Assembly: GCF_021654335.1 (NCBI RefSeq)
Contig: NZ_AP023423.1
Location: 404,001 to 468,000 of the forward strand
Direction of reading: 5' to 3'
From: Sideroxyarcus emersonii
Lineage (GTDB): Bacteria > Pseudomonadota > Gammaproteobacteria > Burkholderiales > Gallionellaceae
DNA: 64,000 bases
Part shown: piece by piece, positions 17,525 through 27,392 of the stretch
Position numbering within the stretch: the stretch's first letter is position 1
How the letters are laid out: each line of letters opens with the position of its first letter
Notes under the pieces: generated by a model
Database searches by the model: none
What the model was told of the DNA's origin: nothing
What the model saw: only the letters and a program-made list of their open reading frames with translations
Made by a program: the position numbers and the translations under genes

Positions 17525-18270
17525 GCAGCGCACTGTCGTATCGCGAACCCTATCGCTACTCGGCCGGCGCACTGGCGCTGATGGTGCATGTGGCGTTCTT
17601 TGCGCTGCTGTATTTCGGCGTCCGCTGGCAATCGCAGTCGCCGGAGAGCTTTACGGTGCAGATGTGGGACAGCCTGCCGGATGCCGCGCCCGTTCCCAGG
17701 CAGGAGCCGGCACCGCCGCCACCTCCGCCGCCGCAACCAGCCAAAGTGGAACCTGCGCCTCTGGCCAAGGTCGTACCACCCGTCTTGCCGCCGGCGAAGG
17801 CGGATATTCAGGTGCGCGACAAGAAGAGCAAGAAGTCCGTGGCGAAAGAGAAACCTGCCAAGCCGGATGACCAGAAAGCGGCGGCCAAGGCCAGGCAGGA
17901 AGCGGAACGGCGCGAACTGGAAGCGTATTCGGAGAAGATCCGGCAGGCCGAGCAGGAACGGGTCCGTGCCGAAGTGAGTGCGGCGACGCGGGCGCAGGTC
18001 GAGCGTTACCAGGACATGATACGCAGCAAGATCCGGCGCAAGATGAAAGCCGTGGCAGACGTGCCCGACAGCGCCGAGGCGATCTTCAAGGTCACCTTGC
18101 TGCCGGATGGCATGCTGATGGACGATCCGGTGCTGCTGAAGAGCAGCGGTTTTCCGGCCTACGACGATGCGGCGGCACGCGCGATCCTGTCGGCGGAACC
18201 GCTGCCGGTGCCGAACGACGTTTCGCTGCAGAAGATGTTCCGCGAATTAAAGTTGTCGATTAAACCCTAG
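17521..18270 (+). CDS. tolA: Tol-Pal system energy transducer TolA
   Basis: 249 residues: one membrane anchor (about 19-38), a Pro-rich stretch (residues 60-78), an Ala/Lys/Glu-rich helical domain (about 95-165), then a compact C-terminal TolA/TonB domain (about 170-249). It spans the periplasm to touch TolB and Pal. It is shorter than E. coli TolA (421 residues) because the helical middle is reduced, as in many betaproteobacteria. Confidence 0.93.
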   Translation: MSSALSYREPYRYSAGALALMVHVAFFALLYFGVRWQSQSPESFTVQMWDSLPDAAPVPRQEPAPPPPPPPQPAKVEPAPLAKVVPPVLPPAKADIQVRDKKSKKSVAKEKPAKPDDQKAAAKARQEAERRELEAYSEKIRQAEQERVRAEVSAATRAQVERYQDMIRSKIRRKMKAVADVPDSAEAIFKVTLLPDGMLMDDPVLLKSSGFPAYDDAAARAILSAEPLPVPNDVSLQKMFRELKLSIKP

Positions 18271-18281
18271 GAGGGTGTGCA

Positions 18282-19538
18282 ATGCGTTTGTTGGGTGTCA
18301 TTTTATTGTTGTGTGTTGCGTGTTCTGCGCGAGCTGAGCTGACCATCGAGATCACGGGGGCCGGCGAGCATCAGATCCCGATCTCGCTGGTGCGTTTCGC
18401 CGGGGAAGAACAGATGGGCGCACAGGCGGTCAGCGGCGTGGTGTCGAACGACCTGCTGCGCACCGGCCTGTTCAAGATGATCGACCCCGCCGGCAAGGTG
18501 CCGCACGAACCGGGCGCAGTGAATTACGTCGAGTGGCCGGGGGTGGAGGCGCTGATCATCGGCCAGGTGCGATCCGTCGACGGCGGCCGTACCGAGGTGC
18601 GGTTCCACCTGCTGGACATGGTGCGTCATACGGAACTTATCGGCCTGGCGGTGACCGCCAAGAACGAGCAGGTGCGCGCCATCGGACATCGCATCGCCGA
18701 CCTGGTCTACGAGAAGCTGACCGGCAGTCCCGGCGTATTCAGCACCCGCATCGCCTATGTGAACCGTGAAGGCAAGCGATACCGGCTGGTCGTGGCCGAC
18801 AGCGACGGTTACGGCGAACAGACCCTGCTGGCTTTGAACGAACCGATCATGTCGCCCGCCTGGTCGCCGGACGGCAGCCAGCTCGCCTATGTGAGCTTCG
18901 AGCGCGGCCATGCGACGATCTTCGTGCAATCGCTGCTGACGAGCCAGCGCAGCGTGCTGGCGGATTTCTCCGGCAGCAACAGCGCGCCGGCCTGGTCGCC
19001 GGATGGCAAACAGCTCGCGATGGTCCTGTCGCGCGACGGCAGTTCGCAGCTCTACATTGTGCGCAGCGATGGCAAGGATCTGCGCCGTATCACCTTCAGC
19101 GAGACGATCGACACCGAACCGGTGTTTTCCCCGGACGGCAAATTGCTGTTGTTCACCTCGGATCGCGGCGGCAGCGCGCAGATCTATCGCGTACCGGTAG
19201 AGGGCGGCCATGCCGAGCGATTGACTTTCGAAGGCGCCAATAATTTTTCCCCGCGCTTCAGCCCGGATGGGAAGAGCTTCGTGTTCTCGCACTTTGTCGA
19301 TGGCGTGTTCTATATTGCGGTACAGGATTTCGCGAACCAGCAGATGCAGGTGTTGACCGGCGGCGGATGGGAGAAGAAACCAAGTTTCGCGCCCAATGGC
19401 AAGCTGGTCTTGTTTGCAACCGAGTCGCAAGGTCGTGGTATATTGGCGACCGTATCTAGCGATGGAAGAGTGAAGCAAAAGATGGTCGCTCAGCGTGGTG
19501 ATATACGCGAACCGATCTGGGGACCTTTCCTTAAATAA
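18282..19538 (+). CDS. tolB: Tol-Pal system beta-propeller protein TolB
   Basis: 418-residue periplasmic protein with a signal peptide (residues 1-18, ending ARA), an N-terminal alpha/beta domain and a six-bladed propeller built of repeats such as SPAWSPDGSQLAYVSF, APAWSPDGKQLAMV, EPVFSPDGKLLLF, SPRFSPDGKSFVF. It links Pal, TolA and peptidoglycan-associated partners. A strong AGGAGG at 18269-18274, overlapping the tolA stop, sets the start. Confidence 0.97.
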   Translation: MRLLGVILLLCVACSARAELTIEITGAGEHQIPISLVRFAGEEQMGAQAVSGVVSNDLLRTGLFKMIDPAGKVPHEPGAVNYVEWPGVEALIIGQVRSVDGGRTEVRFHLLDMVRHTELIGLAVTAKNEQVRAIGHRIADLVYEKLTGSPGVFSTRIAYVNREGKRYRLVVADSDGYGEQTLLALNEPIMSPAWSPDGSQLAYVSFERGHATIFVQSLLTSQRSVLADFSGSNSAPAWSPDGKQLAMVLSRDGSSQLYIVRSDGKDLRRITFSETIDTEPVFSPDGKLLLFTSDRGGSAQIYRVPVEGGHAERLTFEGANNFSPRFSPDGKSFVFSHFVDGVFYIAVQDFANQQMQVLTGGGWEKKPSFAPNGKLVLFATESQGRGILATVSSDGRVKQKMVAQRGDIREPIWGPFLK

Positions 19539-19557
19539 CAGATATTAGGAGATTGCG

Positions 19558-20097
19558 ATGAAGAAAATTATCCTGAGCATTTTATTGGTCAATCTGCTGG
19601 CCGCCTGCGCGACCGAGAAGCCGAAAGAAACGGCTAGCGCGCCTGCTGCTCCGGCCGCGACAGAAACGACAGCACCTGACACCGGTACCGCACAAACCGC
19701 GCAGACCACTTCTGCGGCCGATGCAGCCGCCGCTGCCGCTGCCGCCGCTGCGGCAGCCGTACCGGAAGTGCGCAGCGTGTACTTCCCGTTCGATGTCGAT
19801 GCGGTGCAAGAAGCGGATCGTGCCACCTTGCAAAAGCACGGCGAATATCTGGGCAAGAACAAGGACGTCAAGGTTCGTGTGGAAGGCAATGCCGACGAGC
19901 GCGGCAGCACCGAGTACAACCTGGCCCTGGGGCAGCGTCGTGCCAACAACGTGAAGAAGATGCTGATTCTGTCCGGTGCGAGCGCAGCGCAGATCGAAAC
20001 GGTCAGCTACGGCGAAGAAAAGCCGCGTTGCGCCGAGCATAACGAATCGTGCTGGTCGCAGAATCGTCGTGCCGACATCGTTTATCTGAGCAAGTAA
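19558..20097 (+). CDS. pal: peptidoglycan-associated lipoprotein Pal
   Basis: 179 residues. The lipobox LLAAC places the lipidated Cys at residue 17. A low-complexity linker with a run of 12 alanines (about residues 57-68) leads to the OmpA-like peptidoglycan-binding domain (VYFPFDVDAV, VEGNADERGSTEYN, GEEKPRC). It anchors the outer membrane to peptidoglycan. The Ala run is made of mixed GCN codons rich in GCC/GCT, so it could vary in length between strains. Confidence 0.97.
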   Translation: MKKIILSILLVNLLAACATEKPKETASAPAAPAATETTAPDTGTAQTAQTTSAADAAAAAAAAAAAAVPEVRSVYFPFDVDAVQEADRATLQKHGEYLGKNKDVKVRVEGNADERGSTEYNLALGQRRANNVKKMLILSGASAAQIETVSYGEEKPRCAEHNESCWSQNRRADIVYLSK

Positions 20098-20108
20098 GCA
20101 ATAAGCCC

Positions 20109-20879
20109 ATGCGTTTCTGGTTGTTGCTCTGTTTGTGCGCTGCGAGCAGCCACGCTTCGGCGGGGTTGTTTGCCGACGAGGATGCGCGCAAGCAGGTGCA
20201 GCAACTGGAGGCGCGTGTCATCAAGCTGGAGAAGGCGTTAGCCTCGTCCGAGGCGGACAAGGAGCAGGCTATCCGCTCCACGCTCGATCTGCAGATGCAG
20301 ATGGAAGCGCTGAATACGGAATTGCGCAAGCTGCGCGGTCAGAACGAGGAATTCTCGCATGACCTGCAGGATGCCGAAAAACGCCAGAAGGATTTCTACA
20401 TCGATCTGGATACGCGTTTGCGTCATATCGAGGCGGGGGCGGGCGATTCCACAGCCGCCGCATCGGATCGCGGCGACGGTACCAGGGATGTGTCGGCCGA
20501 TCCGCTGGGCGAGAACCGTGCATTCGATGCGGCCTATACGCTGTACAAAAACGAGAACTACCAGAACGCCGCTGCGGCGTTCCGCGATTTCCTGAAGAAT
20601 TATCCGCAATCCGTGCATGAGGCCAATGTCCGTTACTGGATGGGCAACTCGTATTTCCTGTTGAGGGATTACAAGAACTGTCTGAGCAGTTACGAGACGC
20701 TGGTCAGCAAGTTCCAGGATCACCCGCGCGTCGCCGAGGCGATGCTCAATATCGCCGAGTGCCAGCTGGAATTGAAGAACAAGACGGCGGCCAGGAAGAC
20801 CCTCAAGCAGCTCATTTCCCAGTTTCCGGGTAGCGATGCATCCGACAAGGCGAAGAAACGCCTTGCCACTATCAAGTAG
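20109..20879 (+). CDS. cpoB: cell division coordinator CpoB (YbgF)
   Basis: 256-residue periplasmic protein: signal peptide (residues 1-19), N-terminal coiled coil that trimerises (about 25-100), and a C-terminal TPR domain (about 140-255) with the FxxAxxxYxxxNYxxA pattern typical of YbgF. It adjusts PBP1B activity and Tol movement at division. ATG 20109 is chosen because the signal peptide starts there; the frame extends upstream into pal. Last member of the Tol-Pal set. Confidence 0.95.
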   Translation: MRFWLLLCLCAASSHASAGLFADEDARKQVQQLEARVIKLEKALASSEADKEQAIRSTLDLQMQMEALNTELRKLRGQNEEFSHDLQDAEKRQKDFYIDLDTRLRHIEAGAGDSTAAASDRGDGTRDVSADPLGENRAFDAAYTLYKNENYQNAAAAFRDFLKNYPQSVHEANVRYWMGNSYFLLRDYKNCLSSYETLVSKFQDHPRVAEAMLNIAECQLELKNKTAARKTLKQLISQFPGSDASDKAKKRLATIK

Positions 20880-20893
20880 TTCCTCCGAAGGCG

Positions 20894-21550
20894 ATGTCTC
20901 ATAACAGTAGCGAGTCGTTGCGCATCAGCGAGATTTTCTATTCCCTGCAAGGCGAGACCAGCCGCGTCGGACTGCCGACCGTGTTCGTGCGCCTGACCGG
21001 CTGTCCTTTGCGCTGCACCTACTGCGATACGACCTACGCTTTCACCGGCGGGCAGACCATGACGCTGGATGCGATCATGGCCGAGGTGGCGCGCCATGCG
21101 CCGCGTTTTGTCACCGTCACCGGCGGCGAGCCGCTCGCGCAGAAGAATTGCCCTTCCCTGTTGCGCGCCCTTTGCGATGCAGGCTACGAGGTGTCGCTGG
21201 AGACCGGCGGCGCCCTGGATGTGAGTGGCGTGGATGCGCGGGTGATGACGGTGCTGGACATCAAGACACCGGCTTCCGGCGAAATGGCCAAGAACCTCTG
21301 GAGCAATCTGGATCACCTGGATTCCCGCGACGAGATCAAGTTCGTGCTGTGCGACGAGGCGGATTACGCATGGGCGAAACAGGTAGTGCAGGAGCATCAG
21401 CTGGCCCGACGCTGTGCCGTGCTGTTCTCCCCGGCGCAAGGTCAGCTGGCCCCCCGGGATCTTGCCGAATGGATATTGCGCGACCATCTGCCGGTGCGTT
21501 TGCAGGTGCAGCTGCACAAGTTGCTATGGGGTAACGAGGCGGGACGTTAA
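20894..21550 (+). CDS. queE: 7-carboxy-7-deazaguanine synthase QueE
   Basis: 218-residue radical SAM enzyme making the 7-deazaguanine core of queuosine. The cluster motif [15 protein letters not shown] gives C-x3-C-x2-C with the typical TYCDT context; FYSLQGE near the N-terminus and TVTGGEPL are family marks. The next gene, queC (2 bp away), acts one step later on its product. Confidence 0.96.
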   Translation: MSHNSSESLRISEIFYSLQGETSRVGLPTVFVRLTGCPLRCTYCDTTYAFTGGQTMTLDAIMAEVARHAPRFVTVTGGEPLAQKNCPSLLRALCDAGYEVSLETGGALDVSGVDARVMTVLDIKTPASGEMAKNLWSNLDHLDSRDEIKFVLCDEADYAWAKQVVQEHQLARRCAVLFSPAQGQLAPRDLAEWILRDHLPVRLQVQLHKLLWGNEAGR

Positions 21551-21552
21551 AG

Positions 21553-22227
21553 ATGAAGCGAGCGGTGGTATTGCTGTCGGGAGGACTGGATTCGGCTACG
21601 GTGCTGGCGATGGCGCGTGCACAAGGATTCGAATGCTATGCGTTAAGCGTGGACTATGGGCAGCGCCATCATGCCGAACTGGCTGCGGCACGGCAGGTCG
21701 CGCAGGCACTCGGTGCGCGCGAACATCGTGTGGTGAACATCGATCTCACCGGATTCGGCGGTTCGGCGTTGACCGATTCCCGCATTGCGGTGCCCGAGAG
21801 CGCAAGCAGCGGCATTCCGCTAACCTATGTTCCTGCACGCAATACCATCATGTTGTCGCTGGCGCTGGCATGGGCCGAGGTGCTGAAGGCGCAGGACATC
21901 TTCTTCGGGGTGAATGCCGTGGATTATTCCGGCTATCCAGATTGCCGGCCGGAATATGTGGCGGCATTCGAGCGCATGGCGAACCTGGCGACCAAGGCGG
22001 CAGTGGAAGGCGAACCGCTCACCTTGCATGCGCCGCTGTTGCATCTGTCCAAGGGGGAGATCATCCGCGAAGGCGTGCGCCTGGGGGTGGATTTCGGGAT
22101 CACGGTCTCCTGCTACCAGGCCGACGAGCAAGGCCGTGCCTGCGGCCGCTGCGATTCCTGCCGGTTGCGCCGCGAAGGCTTCCAGTCTGCCGGAGTGCCT
22201 GATTCCACGCGTTATCGCGGCGCATAG
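21553..22227 (+). CDS. queC: 7-cyano-7-deazaguanine synthase QueC
   Basis: 224-residue ATP-dependent enzyme converting carboxy-deazaguanine to preQ0. PP-loop SGGLDSAT is near the N-terminus; the zinc-binding cysteines appear at the C-terminus ([17 protein letters not shown]). Immediately downstream of queE, the pair forms the preQ0 branch of queuosine synthesis. Confidence 0.97.
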   Translation: MKRAVVLLSGGLDSATVLAMARAQGFECYALSVDYGQRHHAELAAARQVAQALGAREHRVVNIDLTGFGGSALTDSRIAVPESASSGIPLTYVPARNTIMLSLALAWAEVLKAQDIFFGVNAVDYSGYPDCRPEYVAAFERMANLATKAAVEGEPLTLHAPLLHLSKGEIIREGVRLGVDFGITVSCYQADEQGRACGRCDSCRLRREGFQSAGVPDSTRYRGA

Positions 22228-22245
22228 ACAACGGCCGGCTCTCGT

Positions 22246-22273
22246 TTGACACCCGAAGTCAAACCCGTATAAT
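22246..22273 (+). promoter_or_regulatory. sigma70 promoter of the tRNA-Lys/tRNA-Thr pair
   Basis: TTGACA (22246-22251), a 16-bp spacer and TATAAT (22268-22273) are perfect hexamers. Followed within 20 bp by tRNA-Lys; the GC-rich GCGCGCT right after the -10 box resembles a stringent discriminator. Confidence 0.9.
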
Positions 22274-22292
22274 GCGCGCTCCCTTTTGGGAG

Positions 22293-22368
22293 GGGTCGGT
22301 AGCTCAGTCGGTAGAGCAGCGGACTTTTAATCCGTTGGTCGCGAGTTCGAATCTCGCCCGACCCACCA
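22293..22368 (+). tRNA. tRNA-Lys (TTT anticodon)
   Basis: 76 nt including encoded CCA. Acceptor stem GGGTCGG/CCGACCC, D-arm AGCTCAGTCGGTAGAGC, anticodon loop CTTTTAA (anticodon TTT) and T-arm GTTCGAATC all fit the cloverleaf. Discriminator base is A. Confidence 0.98.
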
Positions 22369-22378
22369 GTTTCAAACC

Positions 22379-22454
22379 GCCGCCTTAGCTCAGTTGGTAG
22401 AGCAACCGCCTTGTAAGCGGTAGGTCATCAGTTCGAATCCGATAGGCGGCACCA
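22379..22454 (+). tRNA. tRNA-Thr (TGT anticodon)
   Basis: 76 nt including encoded CCA. Acceptor GCCGCCT/AGGCGGC, anticodon stem ACCGC/GCGGT with loop CTTGTAA (anticodon TGT), T-loop GTTCGAATC. It lies 10 bp after tRNA-Lys and is probably cut from the same transcript. Confidence 0.97.
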
Positions 22455-22463
22455 GTTGCACAG

Positions 22464-22491
22464 AAAGGCTTGCCCAGGGGCAGGCTTTTTT
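22464..22491 (+). terminator. Rho-independent terminator of the tRNA operon
   Basis: A stem of GCTTGCC paired with GGCAGGC (one G-U pair), extended by an A/T arm and closed by a short loop, is followed by a run of T. It ends 10 bp before the stop codon of the convergent oxidoreductase gene. Confidence 0.8.
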
Positions 22492-22503
22492 ATTTCCCGC
22501 AGC

Positions 22504-23799
22504 TTACTCGGTGCCGAACTTGGATTCGACGATCACGCCGATCTGCTTGAGGAAAGGGGTGGGCAAAATGCCGCCGGCACACACGATGACGGCATCGTTG
22601 GGGAACTGCATCAGTTTTCCGTCCTGTTCCAGGAAGACTTTTTCCTTGTTGACCAGCTTTACGTTCGATTTCAGGCGTACGGTCAACATGCCTTTTTCCG
22701 ACATCTCCTTCAGGCGGTCGCGGTTCTTCGGTTTGCCGCGTCCGAATGCATCGCTGCGATAGGAAAGCGTGACGGTCGTGCCCGGTTGCTCGGCGATGGC
22801 CATGGCGGCTTCCAGCGCGCTGTCGCCGCCGCCCACCACCAGGACATGCATGTTTCGGTATTGCTCCGGCTCGATCAGGCGGTACACGACCTTCGGCAGG
22901 TCTTCGCCGGGCACCCCCAGTTTGCGCGGGGTGCCGCGGCGCCCGATGGCGAGGAGGACTGCGCGGGTCTCATAAGAACCTTTGGTGGTCTTGACGATGA
23001 AGCCTTTGCCGGTCTTTTCGATATTCTCCATGCGTTCGTTGAAGTTCAGCTTCATGCCGGTCTTCTGGATGATTCCTTGCCAGAACTCGAGCAGTTTTTC
23101 CTTGCTGACTTCCTGAAAGTGCACTTTCCCGACGATGGGCAGCTTGACCGGTGCGGTCATGACGACCTTGTTGCGCGGGTACTGGAAGATCGCTCCGCCC
23201 AGCGCAGTTTCCTGTTCGATGGTGACATAGCGCAATTTTTTCTCGATCGCGCCGAGCGTTGCCGCCAGGCCGGCAGGGCCGGTGCCGATGATGACAACAT
23301 CGTACGGGTTGCTGCTGCCCTTGAGTTTGGCGATGGATTCCATGGCCTGGATGCCCTGGGTCGCAGCCTTGCGGATCAGGCCCATGCCGCCGAGTTCGCC
23401 GGCGATGAAGAGTCCGGGCACATTGGTTTCAAAGTTGGCATCCACCTGCGGGATGTCCATGCCGCGTTTGGCCGTGCCAAACACCAGCTTGATTGCGTTA
23501 TGCGGGCAAGCCGGTGCGCAAGCGCCGTGTCCGATGCAATGGGTCGGGTTGATCAGGACCGCTTTGCCCTTGATCATGCCGATCGCATGTTCGGGGCAGG
23601 CGCTGATGCAGCTGCCAGCTCCCATGCACAGATTGGGGTCGATCTCGGGGTGCAGGGACGATGGCTCGGTCAATCCGGCTTCGATCGATTCGGTGAACAC
23701 TTCGACGGCGGCAGCTTCATGTTTATACCTGCCGCGCAGATACAGGAACAGGATCAGCAGGATGGGGATCAGGTAGATTGTAAAGGATTCGATATTCAT
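22504..23799 (-). CDS. membrane-anchored ferredoxin/NAD(P)-FAD oxidoreductase
   Basis: 431 residues: one N-terminal membrane helix (about 7-22), a two-cluster ferredoxin region (about 50-105), then a thioredoxin-reductase-like flavoprotein with FAD-binding GTGPAG and NAD(P)-binding VVGGGDSALEA. Each ferredoxin motif has C-x5-C-x3-CP (Cys58, 64, 68; Cys88, 94, 98): the second cysteine of the usual CxxCxxCxxxCP is Ala61 in one and His91 in the other. A similar pattern occurs in some related flavoproteins. It probably moves electrons between NAD(P)H and a membrane or ferredoxin partner; the partner is unknown. It is transcribed toward the tRNAs, divergent from sucC. Confidence 0.8.
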   Translation of the reverse strand: MNIESFTIYLIPILLILFLYLRGRYKHEAAAVEVFTESIEAGLTEPSSLHPEIDPNLCMGAGSCISACPEHAIGMIKGKAVLINPTHCIGHGACAPACPHNAIKLVFGTAKRGMDIPQVDANFETNVPGLFIAGELGGMGLIRKAATQGIQAMESIAKLKGSSNPYDVVIIGTGPAGLAATLGAIEKKLRYVTIEQETALGGAIFQYPRNKVVMTAPVKLPIVGKVHFQEVSKEKLLEFWQGIIQKTGMKLNFNERMENIEKTGKGFIVKTTKGSYETRAVLLAIGRRGTPRKLGVPGEDLPKVVYRLIEPEQYRNMHVLVVGGGDSALEAAMAIAEQPGTTVTLSYRSDAFGRGKPKNRDRLKEMSEKGMLTVRLKSNVKLVNKEKVFLEQDGKLMQFPNDAVIVCAGGILPTPFLKQIGVIVESKFGTE

Positions 23800-24067
23800 C
23801 GCGATGCGGCAGGCTCGGTGTGTAAAAACGCAGTCCGGCTAAGGACTGCCGTTGCAGGAAGTTCGGGCAATAATCCGATGACTGTCAGGCATTCTATGTT
23901 GCCCGGCAGCAGGTGACAATTTTCAATTCGGATTCGATGCGCCATCTCTGCATGCGTGCATCCTGAAATCCGGTGTGCGTGGATGCGGAGTGGTTGCACA
24001 CATGCTGAAATGCCTGCGCATTCGTGCGCGGTCTGGTAAATTCTGCCCGTTCCGAACGGGAGTCATC

Positions 24068-25233
<1,166 letters not shown>

Positions 25234-25237
<4 letters not shown>

Positions 25238-26115
25238 GCATCCTCATTAGTAAAAACACCAGAGTCATCACCCAGGGCATGACCGGCAAGGTCGGCCAGT
25301 TCCATACCTTCCATTGCAAGCAGTATGCGAACGGCGCCAACTGCTTCGTGGCAGGCGTGAACCCGAAGAAGGTGGGCGAGCAGTTCGAGGGCATCCCGGT
25401 GTATGCCACGGTGCGCGATGCCAAGGTGGCAACCGGCGCGACCGTATCGGTGATCTACGTGCCGCCTTCGGGTGCAGCCGCGGCCATCGACGAGGCAGTC
25501 GAAGCCGAACTGGATTTGGTGATCTGCATCACCGAAGGCATCCCGGTGCACGATATGCTGAAGACGCGCTACAGGATGCAAGGCAAGAAGACCTTGCTGA
25601 TCGGGCCGAACTGTCCCGGCCTGATCACGCCGGACGAGATCAAGATCGGCATCATGCCTGGCCATATCCACAAGAAGGGGCGCATCGGCGTGGTGTCTCG
25701 TTCCGGCACGCTGACCTACGAGGCGGTCGGGCAGCTCACCGCGCTTGGCTACGGGCAGTCGTCCTGCGTCGGCATCGGCGGAGATCCGATCAACGGCCTC
25801 AAGCACATCGACGTGATGAGGCTGTTCAACGACGATCCCGAGACCGACGCGGTGATCATGGTGGGCGAGATCGGTGGCAGCGACGAGGAGGAATGCGCGC
25901 GCTGGATCAAGGCCAACATGAAGAAACCGGTGGTCGGTTTCATCGCCGGCGTCACCGCGCCGGAAGGCAAGCGCATGGGCCATGCCGGCGCGATCATCTC
26001 CGGCGGGCAGGGCGGCGCCAACGAGAAGCTGGCGGTGATGGAAGAGTGCGGCATCCACATCACGCGCAATCCGGCCGAGATGGGGCGCACGATGCAAAAA
26101 ATATTGAAGGGTTGA
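25234..26115 (+). CDS. sucD: succinate-CoA ligase alpha subunit SucD
   Basis: 293 residues with the CoA-binding Rossmann start ([17 protein letters not shown]) and the phospho-His motif [10 protein letters not shown]. It overlaps sucC by 4 bp (ATGA), ensuring balanced subunits. Confidence 0.97.
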
Positions 26116-26117
26116 CG

Positions 26118-26855
26118 ATGCTGGAAATGTTGTCGAGCGCCCAGTTCTGGGTGGATGTATTCAAGATCATCGTGATCGACTTGCTGCTGTCCGGCGACAA
26201 TGCGGTGGTGATCGCGCTGGCCTGCCGCAACCTGCCACCGGACCAGCGCAAGAAGGGTATTGCTTATGGCGTGGCCGGGGCGATCCTGCTGCGCGTGGTG
26301 TTGACGTTCTTCGCGGTCAGCCTGCTGTCGTTGCCGTATCTCAAGCTGGTCGGTGCGCTTTTGTTGATCTGGATCGGCATCAAGCTGATCCTGCCGGAAG
26401 AAGAGCACGGCGAGGGTAGCGTCAAGGCGGACACCCACCTGTGGGGGGCGGTGAAGACCATCATCATCGCCGATTTCGTGATGAGCCTGGACAACGTGCT
26501 CGGCGTGGCGGCGGCCGCGCATGGCAATGCGATGCTGCTGGTGTTCGGCCTGCTGGTGAGCATTCCGTTGATCGCCTGGAGCAGCCAGCTGGTGCTGAAG
26601 CTGATCGACCGTTTCCCATTCATCATCTATGCGGGCGGAGCCTTGCTCGGTTATGTGGCGGGCGAAATGCTGGTCGGCGAGGCGTTGTTCAAGCCCATGC
26701 TGGAAGCGCAGCATGCGTTGCACTGGCTGGTTCCGGGCGCATGCGCGGTGCTGGTGCTGGCAATCGGCAAATGGCTGGCGCTGCGCATGGCGGCCGCGGC
26801 GAGGGCGGTGGACCTGGTGGATGAGCAAGTGCCCGCTGCGCACGACAAATCCTGA
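26118..26855 (+). CDS. TerC-family membrane protein (YjbE-like)
   Basis: 245-residue protein with about 7 membrane helices and the paired acidic motifs of the TerC family: LLLSGDNAVVIALA in helix 1 and DFVMSLDNVLGVAAA in helix 4. Family members are linked to manganese export or metal homeostasis. It follows sucD by 2 bp, an unusual partner for TCA genes. The substrate cannot be read from sequence. Confidence 0.88.
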   Translation: MLEMLSSAQFWVDVFKIIVIDLLLSGDNAVVIALACRNLPPDQRKKGIAYGVAGAILLRVVLTFFAVSLLSLPYLKLVGALLLIWIGIKLILPEEEHGEGSVKADTHLWGAVKTIIIADFVMSLDNVLGVAAAAHGNAMLLVFGLLVSIPLIAWSSQLVLKLIDRFPFIIYAGGALLGYVAGEMLVGEALFKPMLEAQHALHWLVPGACAVLVLAIGKWLALRMAAAARAVDLVDEQVPAAHDKS

Positions 26856-26868
26856 ACGGAGGCAGACG

Positions 26869-27294
26869 ATGAAAGTATTGATCCCCATAGACGGTTCCAA
26901 GGCCGCCAATCGCGCGGTAGATCATGTGATCGCCAGTGTGGCATGGCTCAAGGAAATTCCACAGGTGTGTCTGCTGAACGTGCAATGGAAGCTGGCATCC
27001 GGCAACGTCAAGCTGTTCATCAGTCAGGACACCATCAACGATTACTACCGCGAGCAAGGCATGGCGGCCTTGGCCGAGGCCCGTGCCAGGCTGGATGCGG
27101 CGGGCCTGGCCTACAACTACCACATCAGCGTGGGAACGCCGGCCGAGGCCATCGTGCAATATGCGCAAGAGAAGCAGGTCGACCAGATCGTGATCAGTGC
27201 GCACGGGCAAGACACCCTGTCCGATTTGTTGCTGGGTTCGGTGGCCAGCAAAGTGGCTCATTTGGCCAGGATACCGGTGCTGCTGGTAAAGTGA
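26869..27294 (+). CDS. universal stress protein (UspA family)
   Basis: 141-residue UspA fold: MKVLIPIDGSKAANRAV at the start, ATP-type loop near the end (ISAHGQDTLSDLLLGSVASKVAHLARIPVLLVK). The G-2x-G-9x-G(S/T) loop is only partly conserved (HGQ...LLGSVAS), so nucleotide binding is uncertain. A GGAGG at 26858-26862 precedes the ATG. Last gene of the suc run, followed by a hairpin terminator. Confidence 0.9.
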   Translation: MKVLIPIDGSKAANRAVDHVIASVAWLKEIPQVCLLNVQWKLASGNVKLFISQDTINDYYREQGMAALAEARARLDAAGLAYNYHISVGTPAEAIVQYAQEKQVDQIVISAHGQDTLSDLLLGSVASKVAHLARIPVLLVK

Positions 27295-27304
27295 AATGGC
27301 TGAT

Positions 27305-27332
27305 AAATCAAACAGGTATGGTTTGATTTTGA
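27305..27332 (+). terminator. hairpin terminator after the stress protein gene
   Basis: AAATCAAAC (27305-27313) pairs perfectly with GTTTGATTT (27321-27329) over a 7-nt loop and runs into TTTT. AT-rich but well placed, 10 bp after the stop codon. It separates the suc genes from the signalling operon that begins at 27393. Confidence 0.6.
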
Positions 27333-27351
27333 AAATTGTTTTAGTATTCGA

Positions 27352-27367
27352 CCCTGAGTGCTCAGGG
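27352..27367. promoter_or_regulatory. 16-bp inverted repeat upstream of the signalling operon
   Basis: CCCTGAG and CTCAGGG flank TG, giving a near-perfect dyad 25 bp before the kinase start. It could be an operator or a small leader hairpin. No regulator match is claimed. Confidence 0.35.
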
Positions 27368-27392
27368 AGCTGGTAAATCGGGCAGGGCGAAT

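Noticed and set aside
22293..22454. tRNA pair as an integration site for a genomic island
   Set aside because: No integrase, no repeat of the tRNA 3' end and normal genes on both sides.
23800..24067. Promoters for the divergent sucC and oxidoreductase genes
   Set aside because: No hexamer pair with good spacing stands out; calling one would be a guess.
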